A stretch of 52,842 nucleotides of DNA from the NCBI RefSeq assembly GCF_002422095.1, contig NZ_DITB01000059.1, forward strand, positions 1 to 52,842, written 5' to 3'. Below the pieces are notes generated by a model, which saw nothing but the letters and a program-made list of their open reading frames with translations, had not been told where the DNA came from and did not search any database. The DNA comes from Flavobacterium sp. UBA6195. Lineage in GTDB: Bacteria > Bacteroidota > Bacteroidia > Flavobacteriales > Flavobacteriaceae. Positions within the stretch are counted from its first letter, which is position 1, and every line of letters begins with the position of its first letter. The position numbers were made by a program, and so were the translations under genes. Below are positions 24,633-32,215 of this stretch, piece after piece.

Positions 24633-26267
24633 ATGATTACAGTTAACGACGTTGCCGTAGAATTTGGCGGAACTACCCTTTTTAGTGATATTACTTTTGC
24701 TATTAATGAAAATGATAAAATTGCTTTAATGGGTAAAAATGGAGCAGGAAAATCAACTTTGTTAAAAATTGTAGCCGGAGCCAATAAACCTACTAGAGGT
24801 GGAATTTCGGCACCAAGTGATGCTGTAATTGCCTATTTACCCCAACATTTGTTAACTTCTGATAATTGTACCGTAATGGAAGAAACTTCAAAGGCATTTT
24901 CTGAAGTTTTAAACATGAAAAAAGAAATCGATGATATCAACGAACAATTAACAGTTCGAACGGATTATGAAAGTGATGAATACATGAAGTTAATTGAACG
25001 TGTTTCCGAATTATCTGAAAAATTTTATTCGATTGAAGAAGTGAATTATGAAGCGGAAGTTGAGAAAGTTTTAAAAGGTTTAGGTTTTGAAAGAGAAGAT
25101 TTTACTCGATTAACATCAGAATTTTCTGGAGGCTGGAGAATGCGTATCGAATTAGCCAAAATCTTATTGAAAAAACCTGATTTGATTCTTTTAGATGAGC
25201 CTACAAATCACTTGGATATGGAAAGTATTCAATGGTTAGAAGAGTTTTTAATCAATCAGGCTAAGGCAGTAATGGTAATTTCACACGATAGAGCGTTTGT
25301 AGATAATATTACCAATCGTACCATTGAAGTTACAATGGGAAGAATTTATGATTATAAAGCAAAATATTCAGACTATTTGGTTTTACGTCAGGATAGAAGA
25401 ATTCACCAACAAAAAGCGTATGATGAGCAACAGAAATTCATTGCTGAAAATCAAGCTTTTATTGAACGATTTAGAGGAACATTTTCAAAAACAGAACAAG
25501 TACAATCGCGTGTTCGTATGTTAGAAAAATTAGTTCTTGTAGAAGTTGACGAAGTAGATACATCGGCTTTAAAATTAAAATTTCCACCATCGCCTCGTTC
25601 TGGACAATATCCTGTTGTTGTGAGTGAGCTTACTAAAAAATATGGTGATCATGTAGTCTTCAATAATGCTAATATGGTTATTGAAAGAGGTCAAAAAGTA
25701 GCTTTTGTAGGTAAAAATGGAGAAGGAAAATCAACCATGATTAAAGCCATTATGGGCGAAATTGAGTACGAAGGCGGAAAAGTTGAAATTGGTCATAATG
25801 CTCAAATCGGTTACTTTGCACAAAATCAAGCTTCTTTATTAGATGGAGAAGCAACTGTTTTTGATACGATTGATAGAATTGCAGTTGGAGATATTCGTAC
25901 GAAAATTAAAGATATGTTAGGCGCTTTCATGTTTAAAGGTGATGATATCCAAAAGAAAGTAAAAGTGCTTTCAGGAGGAGAGAAAACACGTTTGGCCATG
26001 ATTAAATTATTGTTAGAACCTGTAAACGTTTTAATTTTGGATGAGCCAACAAATCACTTAGATATGAAAACTAAAGACATCATTAAAGATGCATTACGAG
26101 ATTTTGACGGAACATTAATTCTAGTTTCTCACGACCGTGATTTCCTTGATGGTTTAGCCGAAAAAGTATTCGAATTTGGACACAAACGCGTTAAAGAACA
26201 TTTTGAAGATATCAAAGGCTTCTTAGCACACAAGAAAATGGAATCTTTGAAAGAGATTGAAAAATAA
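24633..26267 (+). CDS. ABC-F family ribosome-associated ATPase (YbiT/EttA-like)
   Basis: A soluble protein with two ABC ATPase domains and no membrane segments, as in ABC-F proteins that act on the ribosome. First domain: Walker A GKNGAGKST, signature FSGGWRMR, Walker B LILLDEPTNHLD. Second domain: GKNGEGKST, LSGGEKTRLAM, LILDEPTNHLD. The two are joined by the charged P-site tRNA interaction linker (about 240-310). The 544-aa length is close to the YbiT and EttA group, and it lacks the long C-terminal coil of Uup. Whether it is housekeeping or gives antibiotic protection cannot be told from sequence. A palindromic terminator starts at its stop codon. Confidence 0.92.
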   Translation: MITVNDVAVEFGGTTLFSDITFAINENDKIALMGKNGAGKSTLLKIVAGANKPTRGGISAPSDAVIAYLPQHLLTSDNCTVMEETSKAFSEVLNMKKEIDDINEQLTVRTDYESDEYMKLIERVSELSEKFYSIEEVNYEAEVEKVLKGLGFEREDFTRLTSEFSGGWRMRIELAKILLKKPDLILLDEPTNHLDMESIQWLEEFLINQAKAVMVISHDRAFVDNITNRTIEVTMGRIYDYKAKYSDYLVLRQDRRIHQQKAYDEQQKFIAENQAFIERFRGTFSKTEQVQSRVRMLEKLVLVEVDEVDTSALKLKFPPSPRSGQYPVVVSELTKKYGDHVVFNNANMVIERGQKVAFVGKNGEGKSTMIKAIMGEIEYEGGKVEIGHNAQIGYFAQNQASLLDGEATVFDTIDRIAVGDIRTKIKDMLGAFMFKGDDIQKKVKVLSGGEKTRLAMIKLLLEPVNVLILDEPTNHLDMKTKDIIKDALRDFDGTLILVSHDRDFLDGLAEKVFEFGHKRVKEHFEDIKGFLAHKKMESLKEIEK

Positions 26268-26296
26268 ATTAAAAGCTCCAATTGGAGCTTTTAATT
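26267..26296. terminator. Bidirectional terminator, fully palindromic
   Basis: A perfect 30-base palindrome (15-bp arms, centre between 26281 and 26282) that overlaps the last base of the ABC-F stop and contains the stop codon of the converging LRR lipoprotein gene (26291-26293). Confidence 0.88.
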
Positions 26297-26827
26297 TTTA
26301 GTATTGATTGAGAAGTTAATTAGTGTTTTATAAAATCTAGGAAAACCAATATTGTTAATTTCTGTTGTTTTTAATTTTGGATTATTTGCTACATTCAAAG
26401 TGTCAGCTCTTTTGTCATTATATAAAGGCATTTGAATACTAACTAATTTATTGTTAGACAGGTTTAGATTTTTGACAATTCCATTTGTATAGTAAAAGGA
26501 TTCCATTTTATTATTTGAAAAATTAACGGATTCAAGATTTCTTTCTTTTCGAAATACAACTTTTTTTGAAATCCTATTGCTACTAAAATTTAGTTTTTGA
26601 ATTCCTTTTGGAAGTTTATTTTCATCAAAAGTAGCTATTTTATTTTTGGAAATATTAAGTTCAATAATCGTAAATTTTGATAAATCAGGTTGTGTTTTTA
26701 AATTTTTATTTGATAAATCAAGATGATAAATAGTGTCAGATTGACTTAATTCGTTTGTATTAAATTTCGTATAAGTTTTACAACTTGATAGTTGAATAAG
26801 TACTATTAATAATATAACTTTCTTCAT
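26291..26827 (-). CDS. Leucine-rich-repeat lipoprotein
   Basis: A 178-aa predicted lipoprotein (lipobox LSSC, Cys16) made of short leucine-rich repeats: YHLDLSNKNL, IIELNISKNKI, IQKLNFSSNRI, LESVNFSNNKM, VKNLNLSNNKL and DTLNVANNPKL, spaced about 20-23 residues. It is the last gene of the sigma/anti-sigma operon, 21 bases after its neighbour. LRR proteins usually bind other proteins; a partner is unknown. The stop codon lies inside the terminator palindrome. I would not assign a function beyond probable protein binding at the envelope. Confidence 0.82.
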   Translation of the reverse strand: MKKVILLIVLIQLSSCKTYTKFNTNELSQSDTIYHLDLSNKNLKTQPDLSKFTIIELNISKNKIATFDENKLPKGIQKLNFSSNRISKKVVFRKERNLESVNFSNNKMESFYYTNGIVKNLNLSNNKLVSIQMPLYNDKRADTLNVANNPKLKTTEINNIGFPRFYKTLINFSINTKN

Positions 26828-26848
26828 AAACTTCTTTTAAAGTTAAAA

Positions 26849-27316
26849 TTATAACTTCTTGAGTGTGTAATTATAAGGGTTATTAGATTCTAAATGCATA
26901 GTAAAATGCAAGTTGCCATCCTTAAAATAGAATGATGCTTCTTTTTTTATTTTAATATTTGCAAGATTTGTTACATCCAAAAACAGTAAGTTATTGATTA
27001 TCTCATAAGTTCCTTTGAAAGTTGGAAATAACGCTTTTTCTGAAAAAAAATAATAAAACTCATTCTCATTTCTAAATTCGAAAATCACTTCTCTATTATC
27101 GCTTCTAATTGAAGCTTTATAATCTTGTTGTAAAATTTTATTGCGATAGAGTTTTTGCATTTTTTCAGATAAAACTATCGAATCGTTTTCAACTTTATAA
27201 AAATAATCATTATTGAAAATTTCAATAACTTTCCATTTGCCAATTAAAGCTTTGTTCTCTTGGGCAATTATTATATTCGATAAAAATACTATTAGTAACG
27301 TAGTTATTTGCTTCAT
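26849..27316 (-). CDS. Exported lipocalin-like small protein
   Basis: A 155-aa protein with signal peptide (MKQITTLLIVFLSNIIIAQ). The mature part starts with NKALIGKWKVIEIFNNDYFY and continues as predicted beta-strands ending NPYNYTLKKL. The GKWKV opening and all-beta pattern resemble the lipocalin-like families common in Bacteroidota, but no diagnostic motif allows a firm call. It is the fifth gene of the sigma-factor operon, 31 bases after its upstream neighbour. Confidence 0.7.
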   Translation of the reverse strand: MKQITTLLIVFLSNIIIAQENKALIGKWKVIEIFNNDYFYKVENDSIVLSEKMQKLYRNKILQQDYKASIRSDNREVIFEFRNENEFYYFFSEKALFPTFKGTYEIINNLLFLDVTNLANIKIKKEASFYFKDGNLHFTMHLESNNPYNYTLKKL

Positions 27317-27347
27317 AAAAAGATGTTTTCAAATTTCATTCCAAAAT

Positions 27348-27689
27348 TCATTTCTTCTTCCATTTCTCAAATCCCATAACACTAGGCTTGATTTCTTTTT
27401 GCCATTGATTTCCATAAGTTTTGTTTAGATATTCAAAAACCAATTCATTTTTAGTTTCATATTCCTTAAAGTTAGTAGGAGGAATGCAACCAAAATCGTG
27501 AAAGTATATGTTGTATTTCTTCGCAAAAGCCAAATCTTCTTTGGTGATTACAGAGGCAATTCCACCTAAAAGATAAATGGTTTTGGTTTTTGAGTTAATT
27601 TCGATTTTGATGGTGTCGTTTTGTTTCTTCTCTTGTGCATGAAGTGCAACGCTGAATAAAACAATTATGATAATTTGTTTAAAGTTCAT
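27348..27689 (-). CDS. Exported protein of unknown function
   Basis: I do not recognise this 113-aa protein. It has a clear signal peptide (MNFKQIIIIVLFSVALHAQ). The mature part has a glycine pair followed by KEDLAFAKKYNIYFHDFGCI, a single Cys, and a basic C-terminus (GFEKWKKK). Its start overlaps the end of the upstream plug-like gene by 11 bases, which means the two are translated from one message. The short length and export match the other members of this operon. Confidence 0.72.
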   Translation of the reverse strand: MNFKQIIIIVLFSVALHAQEKKQNDTIKIEINSKTKTIYLLGGIASVITKEDLAFAKKYNIYFHDFGCIPPTNFKEYETKNELVFEYLNKTYGNQWQKEIKPSVMGFEKWKKK

Positions 27690-28011
27690 CTTTAAATTCT
27701 TTGTAGATTTTTATTAGATTTTCTTTTGAGATATTTTTAGTAGTAATAATGATTACACCAAATTTTCCTTTTTCACCATATAATGATTTAGCTTTTTCAT
27801 CTTTCCAAACGGTTATAGATTCAATGTCATTAGGATTTAAATATTCTATAACTTCATATTTTAAAATGGAATCATTTACTACAATTAGAGGTTTATCTCT
27901 CTTAACTATGTTTGTGGACTTTTTTGGTTGATTCATTATGGTATCTTGACTGAAACTTAAATGAGAAGTCAAAAAAGATAGAAATAAGAATAGGATTAAT
28001 TGTCTTTTCAT
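27679..28011 (-). CDS. Small exported protein resembling a TonB-receptor plug segment
   Basis: A 110-aa protein with signal peptide (cleavage likely after LSFSQ, residue 22). Residues 40-92 have the pattern of the plug domain of SusC-like receptors: KPLIVVNDSILK, NPNDIESITVWKDEKAKSLY and GEKGKFGVIIITTK. In full-length receptors this segment is followed by a barrel; here the protein stops after an 18-residue charged helix. The anti-sigma gene just upstream ends in the same pattern. It starts 24 bases after that gene and overlaps the next by 11. It may act as a decoy or docking copy of a plug, or simply share a fold; that is inference. Confidence 0.78.
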   Translation of the reverse strand: MKRQLILFLFLSFLTSHLSFSQDTIMNQPKKSTNIVKRDKPLIVVNDSILKYEVIEYLNPNDIESITVWKDEKAKSLYGEKGKFGVIIITTKNISKENLIKIYKEFKDEL

Positions 28012-28035
28012 AATTTGAATTTTAAATTGTTATTG

Positions 28036-28932
28036 CTATTTCTTAATCGAAATAATCACCACACCTTTTTCTCCTTTTTTACCATAAATTTTTACGGCAT
28101 CTGAAGGTTTGATGACTTCAATTTTTTCAATTTTTTGTTTACTTAAAGGCGCATACGGACTCGTGGGTTTTTCTCCAAACAAGGATTCTTCTGAATATTC
28201 CACACCGTTGATAAAATAAATAGGTTCTTTTAGTTCGATAATCGATTCAATTTCTTCTGGATTGATATTGTCTAGTGATTTTTCACTCATTTTACCATCA
28301 ATCAAAAGTAAATCGTCGTTGGTTGTTTTTTTATCTTTATTCTGATTAGTTTCGGCTAAATTCATTGTGAAATCATAACGCTTCCCTTTTGCTAAATTTC
28401 CCGAATCATTTGCAGAAGCCGAATTCAAAATGGTATTGTTATATGTTGGAACCAAACTCGTTTTTGCCATTTCTTGAACTTCTTCCTTAACAATAAATTT
28501 TGGAATCATCATTTCTTTTTTTGATGCGTAATTGAAGGTATCGTTAATTACAATATTGTTTTGAATTACAATTTGTTGTTGTAAAATTTGTTCGGCATTT
28601 TTTTTAATTTTTGGAGTCGTATTTACAAATCCATTAGCCGATTCCGGCGTTGGAATCATATTTTTTGATGAATCAATAATTGTAGTAATGGTATTTTCTG
28701 GAACAATTACAGTTTCTTTTTCTTGTAGTAAGAAAAAAGCTAGCGTTCCTAATAAAACTACTGATGCTGCTACCGCCAATTTTTTCCACAAATGTTTCTC
28801 CTTTTGAAGCGTTTGGGTTTCTAATTTGTCTTCCACGCGCGCCCAAATCTTCTCCATGCCTGGAAAGTCTTTTTGCTCGGCGTTTTCGGCAGCTTGTTGT
28901 ATTTTTTTATATAATTTTTCTTCTGTTCCCAT
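28036..28932 (-). CDS. Membrane anti-sigma-like protein with C-terminal plug-like motif
   Basis: A 298-aa protein encoded 2 bases after an ECF-type sigma factor. Residues 1-50 are cytosolic, helical and highly charged. One membrane helix spans about 52-69 (LAVAASVVLLGTLAFFLL). A long extracytoplasmic part follows. This layout is that of a single-pass anti-sigma protein, though the zinc-binding HxxxCxxC motif is absent. The end (about 230-298) repeats the plug-like pattern of SusC receptors: EPIYFINGVEY, IEKIEVIKPSDAVKIYG and KKGEKGVVIISIKK. FecR-type anti-sigma proteins contact TonB-receptor signalling domains, so a plug-like tail here suggests self-occupancy or competition. That link is inference. 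Confidence 0.8.
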   Translation of the reverse strand: MGTEEKLYKKIQQAAENAEQKDFPGMEKIWARVEDKLETQTLQKEKHLWKKLAVAASVVLLGTLAFFLLQEKETVIVPENTITTIIDSSKNMIPTPESANGFVNTTPKIKKNAEQILQQQIVIQNNIVINDTFNYASKKEMMIPKFIVKEEVQEMAKTSLVPTYNNTILNSASANDSGNLAKGKRYDFTMNLAETNQNKDKKTTNDDLLLIDGKMSEKSLDNINPEEIESIIELKEPIYFINGVEYSEESLFGEKPTSPYAPLSKQKIEKIEVIKPSDAVKIYGKKGEKGVVIISIKK

Positions 28933-28934
28933 GA

Positions 28935-29468
28935 CTATTTTGCTTTTTGATAATAAAAAGTTCTTACCAATTCTTTTAATTTACTTTTCGCTGCATTCAA
29001 TTGCGATTTCGATGTCCCTTCACTAATACCAAGTTGTTCTGCAATTTCTTTGTGCGAATAGCCTTCAATCACAAACAAATTAAAAATCGTTTGGCATCCA
29101 TCGGGAATGTAATTCAGTAAATTGAGCAAATCTTCTTCTTCTAAATCAGTGACTTCATCTGCTAAAGGTTGCGAATTGTAGCTCACATCTTCCAAGTATA
29201 AATTAAAGTTGATGTTCTTTTTTATTTGCAATAGACAATTGTTCACCGTTATTTTTCGCGCCCAAGCTTCGAAAGCCAAATCTTCTTTTAGTTGATCTAT
29301 TTTTGTAAATAGGGTAAAAAAAGCATCGGCCAATACTTCTTCAATTTCTTCCTCCTTTTTTAAATACCGTTTACACAAACGATAGAGCTTCGGCGCCATA
29401 ATTTCATACACCATGCGTTGTGCTTCACGGTGTTGTTTTCGGCAGCCTTGTATGTGTTTTACATCCAT
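28935..29468 (-). CDS. ECF-type sigma-70 family RNA polymerase sigma factor
   Basis: A 177-aa sigma factor of the extracytoplasmic-function type. Region 2 spans HREAQRMVYEIMAPKLYRLC through FFTLFTKIDQL and AFEAWARKITVNNCL. Region 4 has the helix-turn-helix IFNLFVIEGYSHKEIAEQLG followed by ISEGTSKSQLNAAKSKLKEL. I start it at the ATG 29468 (MDVKHIQGCRKQ), because the longer frame to 29510 runs into an intergenic hexamer-repeat hairpin and its residues are not sigma-like. It heads a six-gene operon with a membrane anti-sigma-like protein and four exported proteins. No convincing TAnnTTTG promoter precedes it, as expected if it is self-controlled. Confidence 0.93.
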   Translation of the reverse strand: MDVKHIQGCRKQHREAQRMVYEIMAPKLYRLCKRYLKKEEEIEEVLADAFFTLFTKIDQLKEDLAFEAWARKITVNNCLLQIKKNINFNLYLEDVSYNSQPLADEVTDLEEEDLLNLLNYIPDGCQTIFNLFVIEGYSHKEIAEQLGISEGTSKSQLNAAKSKLKELVRTFYYQKAK

Positions 29469-29482
29469 AAAATGTTTTTTTT

Positions 29483-29566
29483 CAAAAATCAAGTTCAAGG
29501 GCAAATGCAATATTCAATTTGTTTTTTTTGTACTTGTAATTGACTTTGTTTTTGTCCTTGTTCTTG
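29483..29566. repeat. Period-6 NNNCAA / NNNTTG inverted repeat (intergenic)
   Basis: CAA recurs in exact 6-base register at 29490, 29496, 29502 and 29508 (29483 and 29515 are shifted by one base). TTG recurs in exact register at 29528, 29534, 29540, 29546, 29552, 29558 and 29564. The two halves can fold on each other as an imperfect hairpin. It lies just upstream of the sigma-factor start. The same repeat vocabulary occurs inside two genes, at 40765-40803 and 43435-43470. Confidence 0.75.
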
Positions 29567-29642
29567 CTTCCTTTTTTTATATAGAGCATAAAAGTTGGTA
29601 AAAGGTTGGGAAGAAGTTAAAAAAGTTTTCAGTGTTCAGAAA

Positions 29643-30470
29643 TTAGTTTTCAGTTTTCAACGTTAACTTGTAAATTTCAGCTTCTAAAGTCTCCGTATCA
29701 TTGTCTTCGCACAATAAAAACTCAATTTCATTTTCTGATTCTTTGTAAAGTGTAATACCTTCAAATTTCTGATGTTCCGATAATAATTGCATATCAATAA
29801 TTTCAAATGTCGGTGCGTGCATGATGCCTAAAATGGTTCCTAAAACTTCACCATCTTCATAAGTAGATGTTGTATTTTCGGCGCAAGCCAAGAAATAAAT
29901 TTTATCGTTCACTAAAATCGCATCGGTAAAAGTGGTTTCAATATCATCTAATGTTGGAAGTGAAATCGGTACAAATCGAATACCATCTTCTTGGTTATTC
30001 GGAATAATAAAAATGCCGTTTCGACTATTTTTTGAATTGCCTCTTTGAAAAAGTAACATGGTTTGATGTGCATAAATAGCACCTTCAATATTCAATTGGT
30101 CATCGGTAAACGAACCAACATTTTTTAAATTTTGGTATAAAACACTTAAATCTTGCGTTTGTAAAGCATCCGAACCCAAATCTAAAGTGAACATCGTATT
30201 ACGTTTTTGAGTTGAACCTGAACCCAACATAATTAGTTGATTTCCATATTGGGTAATGCTCTCTAAATCAGGTTTATTTTCTTTTTCAATGTTTTCTCTC
30301 GCTTCTTTTACCAATGGAAATTTCAACAAAAGTTTTTTATCGATGTCGTATTGGTACAAAAAGTTACTCGAATCCGAAATAACAAATAAAACATTTTGGG
30401 AATACACCAATCCCGATGCAGCAGAAATACCTTTTATCGTGAAGAAATTAGTAAGTTTAAAATTTTCCAT
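29643..30470 (-). CDS. Predicted beta-propeller-like protein, possibly DUF6929
   Basis: A 275-aa protein without a signal peptide, made mostly of beta-strands. Segments such as SGLVYSQNVLFVISDSSNFL, DLESITQYGNQLIMLGSGS, NIEGAIYAHQTMLLFQRGN and KFEGITLYKESENEIEFLLC look like propeller blades and recall the DUF6929 group. The GxxSGL...LExxxxxGxxLxxLGSGS layout is shared with phytase-like propellers, but no catalytic set is clear. It is divergent from ppk2 with 82 bases between, so the two may share control. Function unknown. Confidence 0.75.
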   Translation of the reverse strand: MENFKLTNFFTIKGISAASGLVYSQNVLFVISDSSNFLYQYDIDKKLLLKFPLVKEARENIEKENKPDLESITQYGNQLIMLGSGSTQKRNTMFTLDLGSDALQTQDLSVLYQNLKNVGSFTDDQLNIEGAIYAHQTMLLFQRGNSKNSRNGIFIIPNNQEDGIRFVPISLPTLDDIETTFTDAILVNDKIYFLACAENTTSTYEDGEVLGTILGIMHAPTFEIIDMQLLSEHQKFEGITLYKESENEIEFLLCEDNDTETLEAEIYKLTLKTEN

Positions 30471-30522
30471 ATTTTTACAAAAGAGTTAACAATTTTTAGC
30501 GCAAATTAGCCTCTAAAAGTAC

Positions 30523-30531
30523 TATTTTTAC
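30523..30531 (+). promoter_or_regulatory. Variant -7 element TATTTTTAC of ppk2
   Basis: TATTTTTAC ends 21 bases before the ATG at 30553; the same nonamer precedes 13048, 22949 (minus strand) and 39374. Confidence 0.4.
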
Positions 30532-30552
30532 AGAGATTTAAAACCAACAACG

Positions 30553-31431
30553 ATGGAAAATATCAATATTGAAGATTTTAAAGTGAAAGGTAAAATTAAG
30601 TTAGATGATTTTCTAACCAAACTTCCTATTGATACTGAGAAAGAACAAGAAGAATTAGCCTTGGATAAAATCCAAAAGAAACTTTCTAAAAAGCAAGATG
30701 CCATGTACGCGCACAACCGTCATGCGTTTTTAATTTGCTTACAAGGAATGGATACCAGCGGAAAAGATAGTTTAATTCGTGAGGTTTTCAAAGAATTTAA
30801 TCCGCGTGGCGTAGTTGTGCATAGTTTTAAAACACCCAATTCAACTGAATTGGAACACGATTATTTATGGCGTCATTATTTGGCATTACCCGAAAAAGGA
30901 AAATTCGCTGTTTTCAATCGAACACATTATGAAAATGTATTGGTAACGCGAGTGCATCCCGAATATATTTTGTTTGAAAACTTACCAGGAATTGAAAAGG
31001 TGGAAGATATTACACCTCAATTTTGGGAAAATCGAATGGAACAAATGGTGAATTTCGAAAAGCATATTTCGCAAAATGGAACTAAAATCTTAAAGTTCTA
31101 TTTTCACATGAGTAAAGACGAACAAAGAGAACGTTTATTAAAGCGATTAGAAAATCCAGAAGACAATTGGAAATTCAGTGCTGGCGATTTAAAAGAGCGC
31201 GAACGTTGGGACGATTACATGAAATATTACGAAGAAGCGATTAATAAAACGTCAACCGATTTTGCGCCTTGGTACATTATTCCAGCAGATGATAAAGGTG
31301 TAGCGCGATATATTGTTGCCAAAACCATTTGGGAAGAAATGCAAAAATTAACAGATATAGCTGAACCCGAATTAGATCCAAAAGTGAAAGCGAATATTGA
31401 AGAATATAGAGCACAATTAAAAAAAACGTAG
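30553..31431 (+). CDS. PPK2-family polyphosphate:nucleotide phosphotransferase
   Basis: Cytosolic kinase that uses polyphosphate to phosphorylate nucleotides. Walker A is GMDTSGKDS, followed by the lid-type region and the Walker B-like FNRTHYENVLVTRVHPE. Basic residues around KRLENPEDNWKFSAGDLKER are conserved in the TIGR03709 type of PPK2. The 292 aa match this group. Whether it prefers AMP, ADP or both cannot be judged here. The TAG stop codon is part of a GTAG-framed palindromic repeat (copy B) that runs on past the gene, so the last codon boundary is formed by the repeat. The adenosyltransferase gene follows 47 bases later. Confidence 0.93.
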   Translation: MENINIEDFKVKGKIKLDDFLTKLPIDTEKEQEELALDKIQKKLSKKQDAMYAHNRHAFLICLQGMDTSGKDSLIREVFKEFNPRGVVVHSFKTPNSTELEHDYLWRHYLALPEKGKFAVFNRTHYENVLVTRVHPEYILFENLPGIEKVEDITPQFWENRMEQMVNFEKHISQNGTKILKFYFHMSKDEQRERLLKRLENPEDNWKFSAGDLKERERWDDYMKYYEEAINKTSTDFAPWYIIPADDKGVARYIVAKTIWEEMQKLTDIAEPELDPKVKANIEEYRAQLKKT

Positions 31432-31451
31432 AGACAAGTCATGACTTGTCT
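31428..31451. repeat. AGACAAGT/ACTTGTCT palindromic repeat, copy B
   Basis: GTAG (31428-31431) followed by a perfect 20-base palindrome at 31432-31451 with centre AT. The TAG of the repeat frame is the stop codon of the PPK2 gene. Confidence 0.8.
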
Positions 31452-31478
31452 TATCTAATTTTAAAATTATAAAGTATA

Positions 31479-32048
31479 ATGAAAGTATACACAAAAACAG
31501 GCGACACGGGAACCACAGCATTATTTGGTGGAACACGTGTGCCAAAACATCATATCCGAATCGAAAGTTATGGAACAGTTGATGAATTAAATTCTCACAT
31601 CGGATTAATTCGCGACCAAGACATAAGCGATTTATACAAAAATGTCCTAATCGAAGTTCAAGATAGATTATTCACAGTTGGAGCTATTTTAGCAACTCCG
31701 CCTGAAAAAGAAACCTTAAAAAACGGTCAACCACGTTTGCAAAACCTTGGAATTGTGGAATCGGATATTGAATTTTTGGAAAACGAAATCGATACTATGG
31801 AAGAAGCGTTACCGCCAATGACACATTTTGTTTTGCCAGGCGGACACACAACTGTGTCATATTGTCATATTGCACGCTGTGTATGCCGTAGAGCCGAGCG
31901 TTTAGCGGTACATTTGAATGACATAGAACCCACAGATGAACGGGTAATTAAGTACCTAAACCGACTTTCTGACTATCTTTTTGTGTTGGCACGAAAGTTG
32001 TCCCATGATTTGAACGCTGACGAAGTACAATGGATTCCTAGAAAATAG
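31479..32048 (+). CDS. PduO-type cob(I)alamin adenosyltransferase
   Basis: Makes adenosylcobalamin from cob(I)alamin and ATP. The N-terminal ATP-binding motif is TKTGDTGTTALFGGTRVPK, followed by the Asp-containing ESYGTVDELNSHIG, and the C-terminal CHIARCVCRRAERLAVHL and NRLSDYLFVLARKL helices are typical of the PduO family. The 189-aa length is normal. The cofactor serves methylmalonyl-CoA mutase; its G-protein chaperone MeaB is encoded 7.3 kb away in this window, but the mutase itself is not. It is downstream of PPK2 across a palindromic repeat and may share its transcript. Confidence 0.94.
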   Translation: MKVYTKTGDTGTTALFGGTRVPKHHIRIESYGTVDELNSHIGLIRDQDISDLYKNVLIEVQDRLFTVGAILATPPEKETLKNGQPRLQNLGIVESDIEFLENEIDTMEEALPPMTHFVLPGGHTTVSYCHIARCVCRRAERLAVHLNDIEPTDERVIKYLNRLSDYLFVLARKLSHDLNADEVQWIPRK

Positions 32049-32062
32049 TGTTCGGTAATCAG

Positions 32063-32122
32063 TTTTAAGTGTTCAGTATATCTGAAAATAGTGATGAAAA
32101 CTCATGTTTTGAGCACTTAAAA
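32063..32122. repeat. Imperfect inverted repeat after the adenosyltransferase gene
   Basis: TTTTAAGTGTTC (32063-32074) pairs with GAGCACTTAAAA (32111-32122) with one wobble. No T-run follows on the plus strand, so it is not a standard terminator for the upstream gene. Confidence 0.5.
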
Positions 32123-32163
32123 AAAAACGTTCTTAAATTTTAATAAAAAAAGTAAAAAAAAAC

Positions 32164-32193
32164 TTGCCTTATTGGGTATTAAATTTATTTTTG
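32164..32193 (+). promoter_or_regulatory. Complete Bacteroidota-type promoter: TTG-N19-TATTTTTG
   Basis: TTG at 32164-32166 and TATTTTTG at 32186-32193 are separated by 19 bases, matching the consensus spacing. The DUF2795 start lies 22 bases downstream. This is the clearest full promoter in the window. Confidence 0.7.
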
Positions 32194-32215
32194 CATAAAC
32201 TTAAATCGATAAAAG

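Noticed and set aside
29469..29510. Longer sigma-factor N-terminus from 29510
   Set aside because: The added residues are translated from the hexamer-repeat hairpin and are not sigma-like.
32063..32122. Inverted repeat as terminator of the adenosyltransferase gene
   Set aside because: It is followed by A residues on the plus strand, not T, so it does not qualify; kept only as a repeat.
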